A DNA stretch of 64,000 nt, taken from Owenia fusiformis (lineage: Eukaryota; Annelida; Polychaeta; Sabellida; Oweniidae). Of this stretch, positions 9,888-22,981 are shown piece after piece; positions within the stretch are counted from its first letter, which is position 1; the number at the start of each line of letters is the position of its first letter. The stretch spans positions 32,103,564-32,167,563 of the forward strand of contig CAIIXF020000007.1 in assembly GCA_903813345.2 (NCBI GenBank). Reading direction: 5' to 3'. Position numbers and translations under genes: made by a program. Below the pieces are notes generated by a model. It did no database searches and was not told where the DNA came from. It worked only from the letters and a program-made list of their open reading frames with translations.

Positions 9888-12114
9888 CCCTAAAAAGTCA
9901 GAATTTTAACTGGAAATCAAAATGGTTATGGATTGTCAATAACGCATTGCATACAATGAAATCAGACCAAGGAATTGAACCTATGCTCTGAAGTTGGTCA
10001 AAATGAACCAAATGTTCAATTTTTTTCAAAAACCTCCTATTCTCACGCTCGTTTGCTGCGCTCACACAGTTCGCTTCGCTCATGGTTATCATCAAACACC
10101 CAAATCATGTTTTTCTATTTCAATATGATTTAAAATACTGTACATTGTACATCCAAAGCTACTCTCTGTACCACTCTACCATACCTTGCATTTGGTGTTC
10201 ATTGGCAACCCGTTTAGCTTATTAGTAGTCTAAGTAATAATTATGCTATTTGTTTTTATTTGTCGGTTCCTTATTACTGGTTTATCGGTTGAAAGTTAGA
10301 TGATATAAGGTACTTTCAAAAATATACTAAACAATGCAATTAGACAAACAGAGTATCTTATGCATTTCTAGGGGTTAGGTATAGTAGAGTGGTACCCCGC
10401 TCTGTACATACATGTAGGGGCAGCTAATAAAGGGTCTAGTGCAATTTCCATTATGATTACCTCATGAACAAAATGAATCATTTTTAGGTGTAACATAAAG
10501 AATACAATGTCACATACTTTGGAAAATATTTAAGCATTTGGACCAACATGGGCTGAGGTTGAGGTCATTAAGTTCAGCAAGGGTGTATTGACTTGACATT
10601 GAATGTGCTCCATTGACTTAACATGTGGATATCATGAGATTCCAATGGAGGCCATTGGTTTCTATTGATTTTCAAAAAAATACCTAAAATACACTATGAC
10701 CTGAATCGATTGCAAATTAAATAATTTCATATATGACACAAATGGTATATCACATCAGATGTGCAGATATAAAGTTCGCAATCGATTCAAGTCATACTTC
10801 AAATTAAAAGATTGTAGATTTTTTCATCATTTTTTTCCTACAAAATGGCTATAGAAAAATGCTTCAAAAGCAAGTTTTACACTTATGAAATCCAATACAA
10901 CTTTGTAAATCCAAAGATTATACTGTTAAGTTTCATTAATTAATAACATATTTGGATAAGATGTAGGGATGTGTAGGATGCAAACGGATTTTGACAGACA
11001 CAAAAAGACTTCCTGGTTTGGCATCTCTACCCCTGTACATTTTATGATTGAATATTGGCCCTAATGAGTGGCCCATTCATGTCTATGTCTATGTCAATAA
11101 TCTGCAAAAGGCTAATAAGCCCATATAAAGCAGATATATAATTTAACAGTGATAGAATTTGAATAAAATATAATTTAAAACCTTAACATTTAAAAATAGA
11201 TCTATGGTTTACAACTCATTTTAAAATTGAAAGAAACCTTCCTGGTTCGATACAGTGCTGAATATAGGTCAACAAGATACTAGTGTACATATAAATGTAA
11301 TAATAAAAGCAGTATATTTATTTTGAAAAATCAGATGAATTTATTTTTGTTCATGGGGAGATCATAATGGAGAGTGCACTAGATCCTTTGCTTCTTCTTT
11401 TATTCTAAAGTTGAAGTCGACATATCGTCGTGTGTGTTATATATTTCTACCAATGAAATACCATGTAACAAAATGTTCTGTAAGCCTTCCATTCCATGAA
11501 AAACTAACATCTGATTGAAATCATTTTGTTTCAAGTTGATTCTTATTAACTGTATTGAGTTATCCGTATACATGAATGAAGAGGATAAGAATCAATGTCC
11601 CAAATAAAGAAGGAAAACGAAGTTTACTTACCGGAAGTTAACTGTCAATATTGTAGCTTATTCAACCAATCGGAATAATTCTTACAATTCCTGAGTTTAA
11701 GATTGTGGATTGAAAGTAAAATTAATTAACTCTTTACGAAGATTTAGAGTATCTATTGTTTCCTATTATTTGTCTTTGGAATATTTTCAAAATGATCCAT
11801 TTATCTCTTTTAAAGGACTTACGTGTTTAATCTTTGGTAATATAAAGATAACATTTTGCAATTTACATTCATGCTTTTTTCGGAATTGATACTACTTCCA
11901 AATCCTTTCGAGTTTGATTTTGTAATGTAATCCGAAAAGTAATCAAGCTGATGCAGAAACATCAAAACCTGTGTATTTTTAGTGATACTATTTTTGAGTT
12001 TACTCCGTTATAATAGATCAGAACAGGATAAAACTTACAGCGGATTGTACCTTAATATCGGATGGACCGTTTAACGTAGGAAAGGTGTGATGGAGTGTAC
12101 TGCAAAGTGATGAA
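9888..12114. other. Intergenic region between the divergent minus-strand gene and CACNB
   Basis: About 2.2 kb, AT-rich. It contains a CGCTCG/TTCGCTTCGCTC patch near 10045-10080, an inverted pair TGTACCACTCTACCATACCT / AGGTATAGTAGAGTGGTACC (about 10168-10187 and 10377-10396), and a hairpin at 10697-10797. The two genes are transcribed away from each other. No clear core promoter for either was identified. Confidence 0.45.
10697..10797. repeat. Inverted repeat, 22-bp arms
   Basis: TATGACCTGAATCGATTGCA (10697 on) pairs with TGCGAATCGATT-type sequence ending at 10797 (TTCGCAATCGATTCAAGTCA), leaving about 57 bp between the arms. It is non-coding. Confidence 0.6.
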
Positions 12115-12183
12115 ATGGCGAGGCCCTCTCATATACGCGATTACGAGTTCGAGGGCGATTTGCCTCCAATGTCCATGCCTCAG
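12115..12183 (+). CDS. CACNB: Calcium channel beta subunit, first coding exon (isoform a)
   Basis: The ATG at 12115 opens a 23-codon exon that ends CAG^GTAAAT in phase 0. The peptide is MARPSHIRDYEFEGDLPP followed by MSMPQ. Joined to exon 15531-15626 in the same phase, it forms the N-terminus of a voltage-gated calcium channel beta subunit. That cytosolic MAGUK-like protein binds the alpha-1 I-II linker and promotes channel trafficking and gating. This first exon itself has no homology I can recall, and N-termini of this family vary between isoforms. The assignment rests on the next exon, the intact phase and the CpG-containing context. The 5' untranslated region and the start site are not defined. 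Confidence 0.65.
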
Positions 12184-15100
12184 GTAAATTTGTGTTAAAT
12201 TTTTAAATTGATTGTTTATAACATAATAGAACATAGCTATACTGCTTATGTCTGCATTGTTTTCATATAAACAGTAGATTTATTCAATGTGAACTACATT
12301 TGTGGTCTGCCAAATTGTTAAGAGTAAGACAACAATCAAGGATCAAGAGGTGTAATTTCAAAAAATGATGTTTTTCAAACTATGATTACCCAGATTTGGC
12401 AGTCATACAAGCCCAACATAAGCATATGCTATATGATATATAGGAACAAATAATTCATTCGTCAATCTCGCTATTCTGGCCAGATAATAGCAAATGTAAG
12501 ACCATTGCAAAATTCGTAAAGTGAGATGCGCTATGACTCTCGAATGGACTAATCAAATAGGCTAGCGATAATTTTTTCGGAAATTTTACTTTCGTAACCA
12601 GGTGTACATACAGTTTAGAGCAGAACTTCCCACTATCCTTGACATCAATGAATCAAGGTTGATTTTTTGATTTTCAACCTTGTGTACCTGCAATACCCCT
12701 TCCAACACCTATAAATGAAATACAATAATTAGCCACTTAATCCATGTCCCCAAATATGTCAGACATTATTGGCATTAATTTGTTATTTTCTGGAAAACTT
12801 TTAATTTGCACAGAATGCACTGAGAGATGACAAATTAAAGATGGATATATTGTCCACATCTTGGGATAGGTTTGATAATAGACTAAGGAGTTGTATCCAT
12901 GATGATATATATTGCTTTGCTCAACAATGGAGCATTAGATGAACCTTCCTACATAACAGTTGTCTACACCATCCCTTCCTAATTTTTAGAATGAGCAAGG
13001 TAAATATTTGAAACTGATGAACATTGATTATAAGATTAAGTTTGAGTCAAAGTTCAAATTGGATGGAGGATATCCTAAAATTAGGAATAAAGACCTAGAT
13101 TTCAAAAGACCGAAATCGCTTAGCGATTGAGGTCTTTGGCGATGCCCAGAATAAAATTTGAGGTCATATATTTGACATAAATCATAAACTCGAGGGGTTT
13201 GTTTCAATTCTAATATGATAAACAGACAAGAAACACAACGATTTGCATTTATGAATTTTAGCGGTCATACATACTCCAATAGAGACCAGTAAATTAATTG
13301 TTCTAGCTATTGTGACGTCACATATCTTATTAGAATCCTGAATATAAAATGAATCGCTTTGCCAATTGAAGAAGTTCAATCCCAGATCATCTGAGTTTCA
13401 TAAGTGTGTGAGAACATTTTTAGAGTAATATTTATGTGTTAATATGTAGATGCCAATAGACTGTTCTATGGCTGTGGTTCAGACTATTGGCTAAAACAAG
13501 ACTTGAAGTCAAATGAATTTTCAGTTACTGACACAGTTTTGATGATGACAACATCTTTAAAGGAAGCTATATATCTCGAGTAAATATCAACTACCCAATG
13601 GCAGAAAAAATGGTATTTTTCTGATAAGATAATTACTTCAGATTAAATAATCATTTTTGTTTAAAGAGTTGGATGACATCAAATTCTTGCAAAGGGCAAT
13701 CCTGTATAATTTACTAATAAAAGAGATAGACCATCTGCAAGACCTCCTCCCTGATAATGTCCTGAAGCCCTCATGTCAATAAATATAAACTAATATCAAA
13801 ATACCTCACAGGAGGTACATACAGATATTCAAACATTTACTACTTTACCATTTCCATTCCTTTAATATGCTGTCACATGTAACATTTTTTAACTTTATCC
13901 AAATATGCTTAGACCCCTGAGAAAGTGAATGTAATTTACCCAAGACTAAAATTTATCTGGAAAAATGTTCAGATTATTGAATTGTACTATCATATTTGAA
14001 GATCTGATAAAATTATCGTAAATTACTTCTTTTGGGATAGATTGAGTTTGAGAGAAAACTTATTATATGATGGTTTGTATATGTGAAAAAGCTACCTTTC
14101 CTGAATTATTTGAGTTTACCACTTTCTTTTAAAATATGTTATCAAGAAACATTTTGTAGTTGTCAGAATATGAATATGATAACATCTGATATTTTTGAAA
14201 TGGTCATTGCCTAGTAGGGTCTAATCGATTAAATTTCCAAACATTTATTTTTGTTCCTTTTATATTTTCCCTTGTGACTACTATGTTAGACTGACGTTTG
14301 AACTAAAAGACCTTCTTGCTCCAGCTGTTAACTTCAGTTTTGACTTACAAATGAATCTATTATCATAAATTGATTATCTGAACTACATGTTCTTAGATTA
14401 ACTTATGCCAGTGTTACTCAGCCAAACAAATACCCTAAGTAATATTTTGTAAGAATCACTGGCAGATAGGCCCAAAAATTATTTTTAGGCCCAAACGTTA
14501 TTAGTGGGCCTTTTTGGGCATTAAAAGTGGCCTCTTATTGGGCTTAAAAAATGTTCTCTCTTGAAACGTGCCCCCCTCCCTTGTTGGCCTATGGATCCAC
14601 TAGTGAGAACTGACCCATGCTCTCCTATCTCATTTTAAAAAATTGATGCAATTCCAAGTAACTTGCCTCTGTGGTACAGGATTCTATAGACTACATTTGT
14701 TTCGCTGGTTTCAAGCCCATAAAACCTGATTACTGTATTGTTTCTTACCTATTATACAAATTTTGGGGTTTAGCTTTGTAGCAAACCTCTCTTGCAACCA
14801 AATTGGATTCTAACAATTGAATGGTCATAAAACAACAAATGTAATGAGATATATCAATGGAAAAAACAATGTCAAATTCTTCATCAATGAACACCAAGTT
14901 TAAAAGTCATGAGTCATGATGACCATCTGCATTAATACACAAGGGCCAAAAATATGACCTGAAATTACCCATTGTAGTTACAAAACATTAGACATTAGAA
15001 ATCAAGCTAGTATCAAGGTGAGAAATATTAAAAAACATGAGGGTTATGCATACCAGTCAGTGAGCTCATGGTATAAAGCCCTGTCTCTAAAAATTCAAGA

Positions 15101-15530
15101 GCAACTGGTCTTATTATATTATATTATACCAGTCAGTCTGTCAATTTTAAAATTCGTACAAAATATGATCTCAATATATTATGATGCCTGACGAATAACA
15201 GAATTCCTGTTCTTGCCTGTGAAATAAGGCACAAGTCTACAATTGATTCTCCGTTAACAATGAAACTAATGTTTCTGTATAAAAGATGAACATTTATTAT
15301 TTAATAAATTAATAATAACCCTTGTAATGCTATCATGATTCATAACCTAAATTTTTTATTGTGTTTTAGATTGAATTTACCATTCGACCATTCTAATTTA
15401 AACCTACAGAATTTTAGTCTTGCATCAGGTCTCTATTCTCTCCTTATTATTACATGCATTTTTCTTATTTTTCTGCTTCCATCTCGAGAATTGAACTTAT
15501 CTTTCAATTTCATATTTATTATTTTTATAG
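12184..15530 (+). other. CACNB intron 1, 3.3 kb
   Basis: AT-rich intron holding a 149-bp hAT-like MITE (14457-14605). A hairpin-like patch around 13089-13135 contains AAGACC..GGTCTT inverted words. No additional exon was found. Confidence 0.5.
14457..14605. mobile_element. Small hAT-like MITE
   Basis: Begins CACTGGCAGATAGGCCC and ends GGCCTATGGATCCACTAGTG. The interior has the same GGCCCAAAAAT / TGGGCCTTTTTGGGC vocabulary as the element at 9613-9887, so the two appear to belong to one family in different states of decay. Confidence 0.5.
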
Positions 15531-15626
15531 CATGGTAAAGGAAAAAAGCGGGGAAAAGTAAAAAGATCAGATGGGAGTTTTTCTGACAGCTCTAACAGTT
15601 TTCCAAGGGATTCAATAATCCGCCAG
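15531..15626 (+). CDS. CACNB: Calcium channel beta subunit, exon 2 (N-terminal basic/Ser segment)
   Basis: A 96-bp exon (32 codons, phase 0 at both ends) between a pyrimidine-rich TTTTTATAG acceptor and a CAG^GTAAGA donor. The peptide starts HGKGKKRGKVKRSDGS and ends FPRDSIIRQ. It aligns well with vertebrate CACNB1/CACNB2 N-termini, where a Lys/Arg-rich stretch leads to KRSDGSTSSDTTSNSFVRQ immediately before the conserved GSADS exon: KRSDGS, SNSF and the terminal RQ are shared. This is the strongest family identification in the window. The following GSADS exon was not found in the remaining 48 kb, so the next intron is either very long or mostly skipped over alternative first exons. The paralogue number is not meaningful outside vertebrates. 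Confidence 0.85.
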
Positions 15627-18600
15627 GTAAGAATTCTATTCCTGTGACCAAAACATGAATTTAATTTTGTAATTGTGGAACATTTTGTACAGGTCTCTAT
15701 GCATATATGCCCTTGAGGACAGTACCATCTATCCATGAACTAATACAGTGTTATGGACATTACCAGAAAGTTCTTGAATTTGCTGTAATATTTATCATGA
15801 ACTTCATTACAGTTCATATTCATGTTACAATTTTCTGATTATAAACCCATAAAACAAGGCTTTTTCATGGTAATATAGGCTCTATATACCAAGATGGCTG
15901 GATAGTATTGGCTGTTCTATCTTCTGTTTTCACCCCCATGGAAATATTATGAATATTTCTATGGTAATTACATCTTACTATTTTGGTTTCATGAATGTTT
16001 ATTCTGAACAGCTGTTATAGGGCTATTTAGAGTCAAATAGGGTGATATCGAGGCTCAAAGGTACCCACAGCAAAATTAAATAGGTATCATCACATAAACC
16101 GAAGACCTATTGATGTTGAAAACATGTCATTCTGAATAGACTTATCTATTGTGTTAGAGTAACTGTGAAGGTGATGCTTGGCAATCTGTCTCATAAAATC
16201 GACTCTCTGATAATATCAGTGCCAATAACATAATTAATACAACTACTTATAAAACATACATGTTAGAAGTATATAGCATGATGAGATGTGCAAATGGCTG
16301 CAGAAACATTTACATAGATATATAAGAGACGCAGGCATTCCTATAGACTATAGAGTTAGAATCGCTATAAGACTAATATTGAGTAAGCTATTGATCTTCA
16401 AGGCATCTGTATTTGGCCTATATAAAATACCAAGGCAGTCTACTGTGATGTAGAAAATATCAGAGAAAAATGGAAATTGTGTGTGAAGAAGATTATAATT
16501 ATTACAACTATCTTGAAACTAATCTATTGCATTTGTACATTTAGGTTTTTATGATTTGATATCATATGTGAATGATAAAAATTATTACATTCTCAATTTA
16601 CAATGTATAAATAATACATTGAATTAGAGTTTGATTTTATATTTTTAGTGTTTGCTTTTTTTCATTTTTTTGATAACTATATTCCAAAACATCAGCTTCT
16701 TAATATATTGAGGATTGAGATCCTAAATGTATCCATCTCCCTTATTATCCTTAATCGGTTATATACTACATACCCTAACTATTACTGTGTATTATTTTAT
16801 ATGTTTATATTAATGTTTTATTTCTACCTTTAAGATAAGTACATAGATTATTTAGTATTGATAATAAAGATGTAATTGTAGCTTTATATATGGACGTTTT
16901 ACACCAAACCTCTCTAATTCAAAAAAAGAATCAAAGGAAGGAAACTTTAGCTCTTGAATAAGCTTAGCTTTTACATTTTTATGTCACCACCAAAAAGTGG
17001 TGGCATATTGTTATAGTCCCTGTTTTTTGTGACGGAGGTAGGCAATTGACAGTTGGTGTCTGTGAAATGGTGGTGACTTTTTGCATGTTAGTGCCTTCTT
17101 CAATTTATATTTATAATTGTTTAACACGAAGTGATGATTTTTCTCATAATAGTTTTCACCATGCTTGGTTCTATAATAGCATGACTTTGCCTTGTTCTTA
17201 TTGATGAGAAAGTGATAATGCATGCTTGGGACCTGGGTACATATATGAATGTCTCTCTTTTACTAAACTTTTGCTAAATCACCTGATGCTGATATACTAT
17301 GAAGATTGTGATAAATGTTTATGTAGAATACTGACCATAACAAATATAAATAATAGCCAAACTAAGGACGTGAACCCTCTTTTACATGGTCATAGTCGTA
17401 GAAGCAACAACTCAAGCAGATAGATTTTTCTCTTATTGGTTGAATTAAATGATCTTGTTGTCAATACCTGGTGCCATATAGAAACTGGCTCAAGAAGAGG
17501 CTCTTTTCAATATACATGTACACTGTAATTTTTTGATTAAAGTAGGATGAAAATAAAGATTAACCCAAAGCATGAACCTTTTTTCTGATTGACCCAGACA
17601 TCACCTGGTCATATCATCACATTATACTGCTTTCTCTAAGTATAATGTGCTAGAATAGTAGATAAAAACCATTTGAAGTTGTATCTATCTGCACATATAT
17701 TGTTATTCCTATTGAAAATTAGTGCCATATATCCACATTGACTATCCCCACCACCCTGTGACAATCATTGTACATAGCTCTACATGTAAAAGTATTGATA
17801 TTAAAGGTCTAAATTATCTCAACTGTGGTCTAGGAGGGAATAAAATGTTAGACAAAAAATGTATTGTTATGATTTTCCATCTTCAAATTATATAGGCTTG
17901 ATTAAAGAATTTATATCTTATTTTAAGAGTACATATGGAGCCAAGCTCTAATGAAGGGTAGTGAAGTGGATGAGGCATAGTTGATTGGTTTCATCCTTGT
18001 TCTGCCTGTCTCCTGAATGTATCAAAGAGAATAATTCATGGCATATGCTCTACTATTTTTGACCAATTTCATTTCATTAATAAACCAACGAGTAAGTTCA
18101 GAATGTATAATTCAACAGTTTTTATTGCCTTATTGTAATTGACTATAATCACATATAGAGAAATCCAACCATTTAGTGGTTAAGCATATATTTTTGGGGT
18201 TGGTTTAAATATGATGGCAGAAAGCATCAGCATACATGATAACACATATTTGCTGATGAAACAACAAATGATCCAAAATAAAGTAGGGTCTCTTATATTA
18301 TGTGCTGTATTCAAAATGGTTCAAACAATTTTGTCTTCTATGAGACATCTAAATGCCCATGCATTGTTACCTAAGCATGATCACTAAAGGACAAGTTAAA
18401 CTCATTATTATTCTGATTTCTAAATGCTTGTGAAAGCAGACCATACTTCTTGAAGGGCTCAACCAGGTATTGGCCTTTCTTTAAAATAAGATGTTCAACC
18501 ACAAATATGTGAATACTTTGTGTTCTCAAACCAGACTGTAATTGTTCCATTCAGAATAATGTTTCTGAACCAAACGTCTGAAGAAAATTATGTTCAGTAA

Positions 18601-20170
18601 CAGCTCTAAAAATTATATGAAATATAAAATAAAAAACCAGATGTTCAATAATGGCAAAGCATGGATGAATTATTATCAAATACTTGCCAAAAAAATCTGA
18701 ACCATCTAAAATTAATCAACTAAATATTATTTTTGACCTGTTGCCCTTTTCTATATAAAACTATCATACTGTGACATATATCTAATTTCATATACCACTT
18801 CTTTGTTCTAGTTGTGAATTCAATTTGATATTGCTACAAAAGGACAATATTATTACTTACAATATCATATTGCCATGTATGGAAATATACATATAACAAT
18901 AGTAATTTTTATTAAGGTAGGCCAAATAGAATGGATAGTCTAATTAAAGTTATTTGCAAACATGTTAAAACTTGTCATTCCAGTCCTACCTTAATTTGAT
19001 CAGCCAAGAGGAAAATATGTATTTTTGATTTTATTGCAAGCCAATACATTTTTTAGCGATAATAACTGTTTAAAATGAAACAACTGTTTCATGAATATTT
19101 TTTTTATCTCATTGCCAAATTACAACCCAGAATAACCATCAGTATCTTCTACTACATTGTTTTGTGCCATTGGTTGAAATAACATGATCAGGTTCGGAGT
19201 TGATGTTAGCTCAAAATTTGATTAGAATACCTCAGAGAATGTGCCCAATGTATCATTACGGTTTGAATAATTAGCCATTTGTACCTAATATCTGCTCTGG
19301 CATTGCAACCTGGTTTTAATACAATATAGACAAATTTTGTATGGGGAACCCAATCTTCTAATGTCATGTCACATTAAGGCTATAGTTTCACATATGTATT
19401 GATAAACATATTTTTGATAGATTGTACCTATGTGGTAATGTCTAGTCTGTTTTGTACTCTGATGGATATTGCTTAATACTTATACTTAATCCTGTTGTTT
19501 TATAAAAAAAAGAAGTTTGGAATATAAATGTATTGACATTCTCCCATCTTTCTGTCTGTCGAACTGTTTCAGAGCTTGTTACTGATTATGTTTGGTCTTT
19601 ATCAAGGGTGTTTCTGCATCCAAATATTACTTGAAAGGTGCTGTAGAACTATTCTGAGGCAAGTAGATCCTCCTGGTTGTTAATACGGTCATAACATTAG
19701 TCACATTATCATAATATTAACACTTTAATAAATGTTACCTAAAAGTCCTACAATTGGGTAGACTTTTAAATACAAATGAAAACAAGATTGTACGTATTTG
19801 AGTTGTCAAAATGCATTAAATGCCTATATTAATCTGGATTACTGAGGTTAAGAGGTTTAAAATTCCATGGAAATAATAAATATAGTGAGAGGCAAATCAA
19901 AAGAAATAAATATGTGGCAGAAATCCTAAAAGTGGAACATTACAAAAACACTGCAAAACGAGTCCCAGGGAGAACAAACCCCTAATATCCAGAAATATGG
20001 TCTAATTACACTTCCTCTACAATTCACGAGAATGAATAAAATACAAATGCCAGTTTCTAGTCCATAAAAGTGTCAACAATTATCAATTATAGTTACCTTG
20101 CAGTCCATAAAACACAATAATTCATAACATTTGAGTCATGGGGGGAAACCATGGCTGGTTTTTTAATCCC
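15627..20170 (+). other. CACNB intron, repeat-poor stretch
   Basis: About 4.5 kb of AT-rich sequence. A short palindromic fragment, ATGTCACCACC..GGTGGCAT, at 16980-17006 resembles the start of the ATGTCCCCACC element at 45671 and may be a decayed relative. Otherwise no coding, RNA or repeat feature was convincing. Confidence 0.45.
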
Positions 20171-20280
20171 TTAACCTTTACCATGTTGAAATGGACCATG
20201 GCCATACCATGGTATACCATGGTATGGCCATGGTATACCATGGTATATGGCCATGAAATGCAATGAAATACCATGGTATT

Positions 20281-20615
20281 ACCATGGCCGATCATGATCG
20301 TTAAATGGCACCATTACATTTCATGGTTAACAGCGTGTTTTTAACATGGAGTTTTCCATTGAAAAAATACTGCCGTTTCGCAGTATTTCGTGGTCAGAAA
20401 CCATCAAATGCAATGATATCATGGTCAAGTTCTCGACCATGATATCATTGCATTTGATGGTTTCTTGACCATGTTATCATTGCATTTGATGGTTTCTGAC
20501 CATGAAATACTGTGAAACGGCAGTATTTTTTCAATGGGAAACTCCATGTTAAAAAAGCGCTCCCGACCATGAAATGCAATGGTGCCATTTAACGATCATG
20601 ATATACCATGGTATA
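20281..20615. repeat. Long imperfect foldback inside the piggyBac-like element
   Basis: Left arm 20281-20426 and right arm 20435-20615 are inverted copies around the centre GGTCAAGTTCTCGACC. Matched blocks include the ATACTGCCGTTTC box, TTTTCCATTG, and the GGCACCATT/GATCATGAT outer parts. The right arm has an extra copy of a 32-bp piece (20461-20492). The sequence would extrude a stem of about 150 bp. Confidence 0.8.
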
Positions 20616-21374
20616 CCATGGTCAATTAACATGTAATTTTGTATCTAAAAAATACCACCGTTTCACAGTATTACATGGTCAAATACCATCAAATGCAGTG
20701 ATATCATGGTCTAGACATTCAACCATGATATGCAGTGGAGCCATTTAATTACCATGATCTACCATGGTATACCATGGTCATTATACTTATATTACATTAT
20801 ACTGTTATTTTGCAGTATTTCATGGTTGCAGATCATCAAATGCAATGATGGATGCAAACCATCAAATGCAATGATGGTTGCAAACCATCAAATGCAATGA
20901 AGTACAGTCAAGATGTTTAATCGAAGACTGGAGGTTGGACTTACAAAATATTAAGTTTATCTCCTATTTTACCGACAAAAGTCAAATAAAAGTAAAGCAT
21001 ATTTATTTACCAAAAAAATTTTGTTTCTAGGGTTATTAACGTAATTGTTCATCATAGAAATTAATTTATTAAATAAATGAACAAAAGTATATAAGGTTGT
21101 GATTTTGATGAATATCAGAATCACTAATTATAATAATTTGGTTATCTAATTAACATTTATTAATAAAGATATTTCATGTAAAAATACTTTTTGAACATGG
21201 TCTTTCATTGTATTTCACTGCATTGCAAGAAAAACCATTGCATTTCATTGCATATCATGATCAATCATTGTATTTCATTGCATTTCATGGTTAAACGTGG
21301 TATTTCAATGCATTTCATGATCCATTTCAACTCTGACCAATTTTAGACTTGACACTCTTCTTAGAGTTCTTTTT

Positions 21375-22140
21375 AGCAATGAAATACCATGGTATTTGAT
21401 GGTCAGGTTTGACAATGAAATGCTATGAAATACAATCAACCACGAAATGCAATGATATGCCATGATAAATGATAGTTATGATTTTGGCAATGAAATACCA
21501 TGGTATGGCCATAGTATTTGATGGTCAGGTTTGACAATAAAATGCCATGAAATACCACCAACCATGAAATGCAATGATAAAACCATGATAAATGAAAGTT
21601 ATGATTTTGGCAATGAAATGACATGGTATGACCATGGTTATTGATTGTCACAAGGTACAATGAAATGCCATGAAATGTCATCAACCATGATATACCATGG
21701 TAATACCATGGTAAATGATGGTCAGGTACATAACAATAAAATACCATGGTATGACCATGGCATTTGATTGTCACATCGTACAATGAAATACCATCAACCA
21801 TGATATACAATGGTAATACCATGGTAAATGATGGTCAGGAACATGGCAATGAAATACCATGGTATGACCATGGTATTTGATTGTCACATCTTATAATGAA
21901 ATGCCATCAACCATGATATACCATGGTAAATTATAGTCAGGAACATGGCATTGAAATACCATGGTATTTGATTGTCACACCTTTCAATCAAATGCCATGA
22001 AATGCAATCAACCATGATATACCATGGTAATACCATGGTAAATGATGGTCAGGAACATGGTAATGAAATACCATGATAATACCATGGCATTTGATGGTTA
22101 ACTTTGAACATGAAATACCATGAAACATGGTATAACATGA
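21375..22140. repeat. Tandem array, units of about 102-123 bp, CCATGG-rich
   Basis: Seven units start with GCAATGAAATACCATGG or variants at about 21375, 21487, 21609, 21732, 21845, 21947 and 22059. Each contains TTGATGGTCAGG-type and CAACCATGATATACC-type segments. The 128-codon minus-strand open frame here is a by-product of the repeat. Confidence 0.8.
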
Positions 22141-22542
22141 TATACCATGGTATACCATGGTCAAAAATTGACCAAAAAAACATCATTGCCACCATGGTCA
22201 GAGTTGATGGTAATTTCATGGCCAATCATGATAGACCATGGTAAACCATGGTATACCATGGTATCATGGTTTACGTTTAAACATGGTAGCGTGCTGCCGG
22301 CGGACTCGTCCGCCGAGACTAAAATGTCTCTCACAACTGCCGGCGGACCCGTATGCCCGATTTCAAACTTTTAAAAACTTTACTTTTTCGCGCCATTCGT
22401 ATTGTCCAATTAGATTGCCCGATTTATTCAGTGCCTAACATGACTTCCTGTTGACCTAGAAATGGCGATATTTCGAAAAATAATTCTCAATTCAACAATT
22501 TAAACAGTGTTTTAGTCGTTTTTAGTTAACGAATCGTACAAA

Positions 22543-22641
22543 ATGGTGGACAAATACGATCACAACGAAAATGTGGAGGAAATGGATTACGATTTCGAGC
22601 TCTTTAGGCTCTTGGAAGCCGATAACGGTCATCGAAAATAG
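22543..22641 (+). pseudogene. Small acidic open frame, possible piggyBac transposase N-terminus
   Basis: A 32-codon frame, MVDKYDHNENVEEMDYDFEL followed by FRLLEADNGHRK and a stop, lies in a GC-richer island just after the palindrome array. About 65 bp downstream a second frame reads SDLDSDQTKRRSGGFRRS. An acidic, Ser/Asp-rich N-terminus fits piggyBac transposases in general. Together with the TTAA-flanked ends this suggests a truncated transposase 5' end, but no diagnostic catalytic motif survives. It could also be a chance frame. Confidence 0.35.
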
Positions 22642-22981
22642 AAACTAGAATATTTTCTGAATTGAAAAATTGAACATTCGATCGCTGCAAATTCAGATTT
22701 GGATTCTGACCAGACGAAGAGGCGGAGCGGCGGATTCCGGAGGAGTATTCATGGTATATTTATGCCCAGTCGTGTTAATGTACGAATAAATTCATGAGAA
22801 CATTTTTTTTCATGAGCCAGGCCACTGTATCTTCCCTTTGTGAAAATTTTATCCAGATTCATTCAGTAGTTATTGAGATATTAATTATTTAGTCCAGGCA
22901 TATCATTTTTTGCACTCTTTGAAAAATAAGCCAGTTGCGTGGGATATATTTGCTGAAATAAGGCAGCATGGTAAAGGTTAA

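Larger units (their letters stand above)
20175..22977. mobile_element. piggyBac-like transposon, non-autonomous, 2.8 kb
   Basis: TTAA stands at 20171-20174 and again at 22978-22981. Just inside are CCTTTACCATGTTG and the inverse of CCTTTACCATGCTG, a 14-bp terminal inverted repeat with one mismatch. A TTAA target with short CC-starting ends is the hallmark of piggyBac. The interior has three parts: a long foldback (20281-20615), arrays of CCATGG/TATACCATGG words with a 102-123-bp tandem (21375-22140), and a GC-richer segment (22280-22760) with a small acidic open frame that could be the transposase N-terminus. The catalytic domain is absent, so it would depend on a transposase elsewhere. Confidence 0.7.

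Noticed and set aside
21436-21822. 128-codon minus-strand frame rich in His, Trp and Tyr
   Set aside because: It lies wholly inside the CCATGG tandem array. Its repeats of HGHTMVF/WYYH arise from the repeat unit, and there is no splice or start context.
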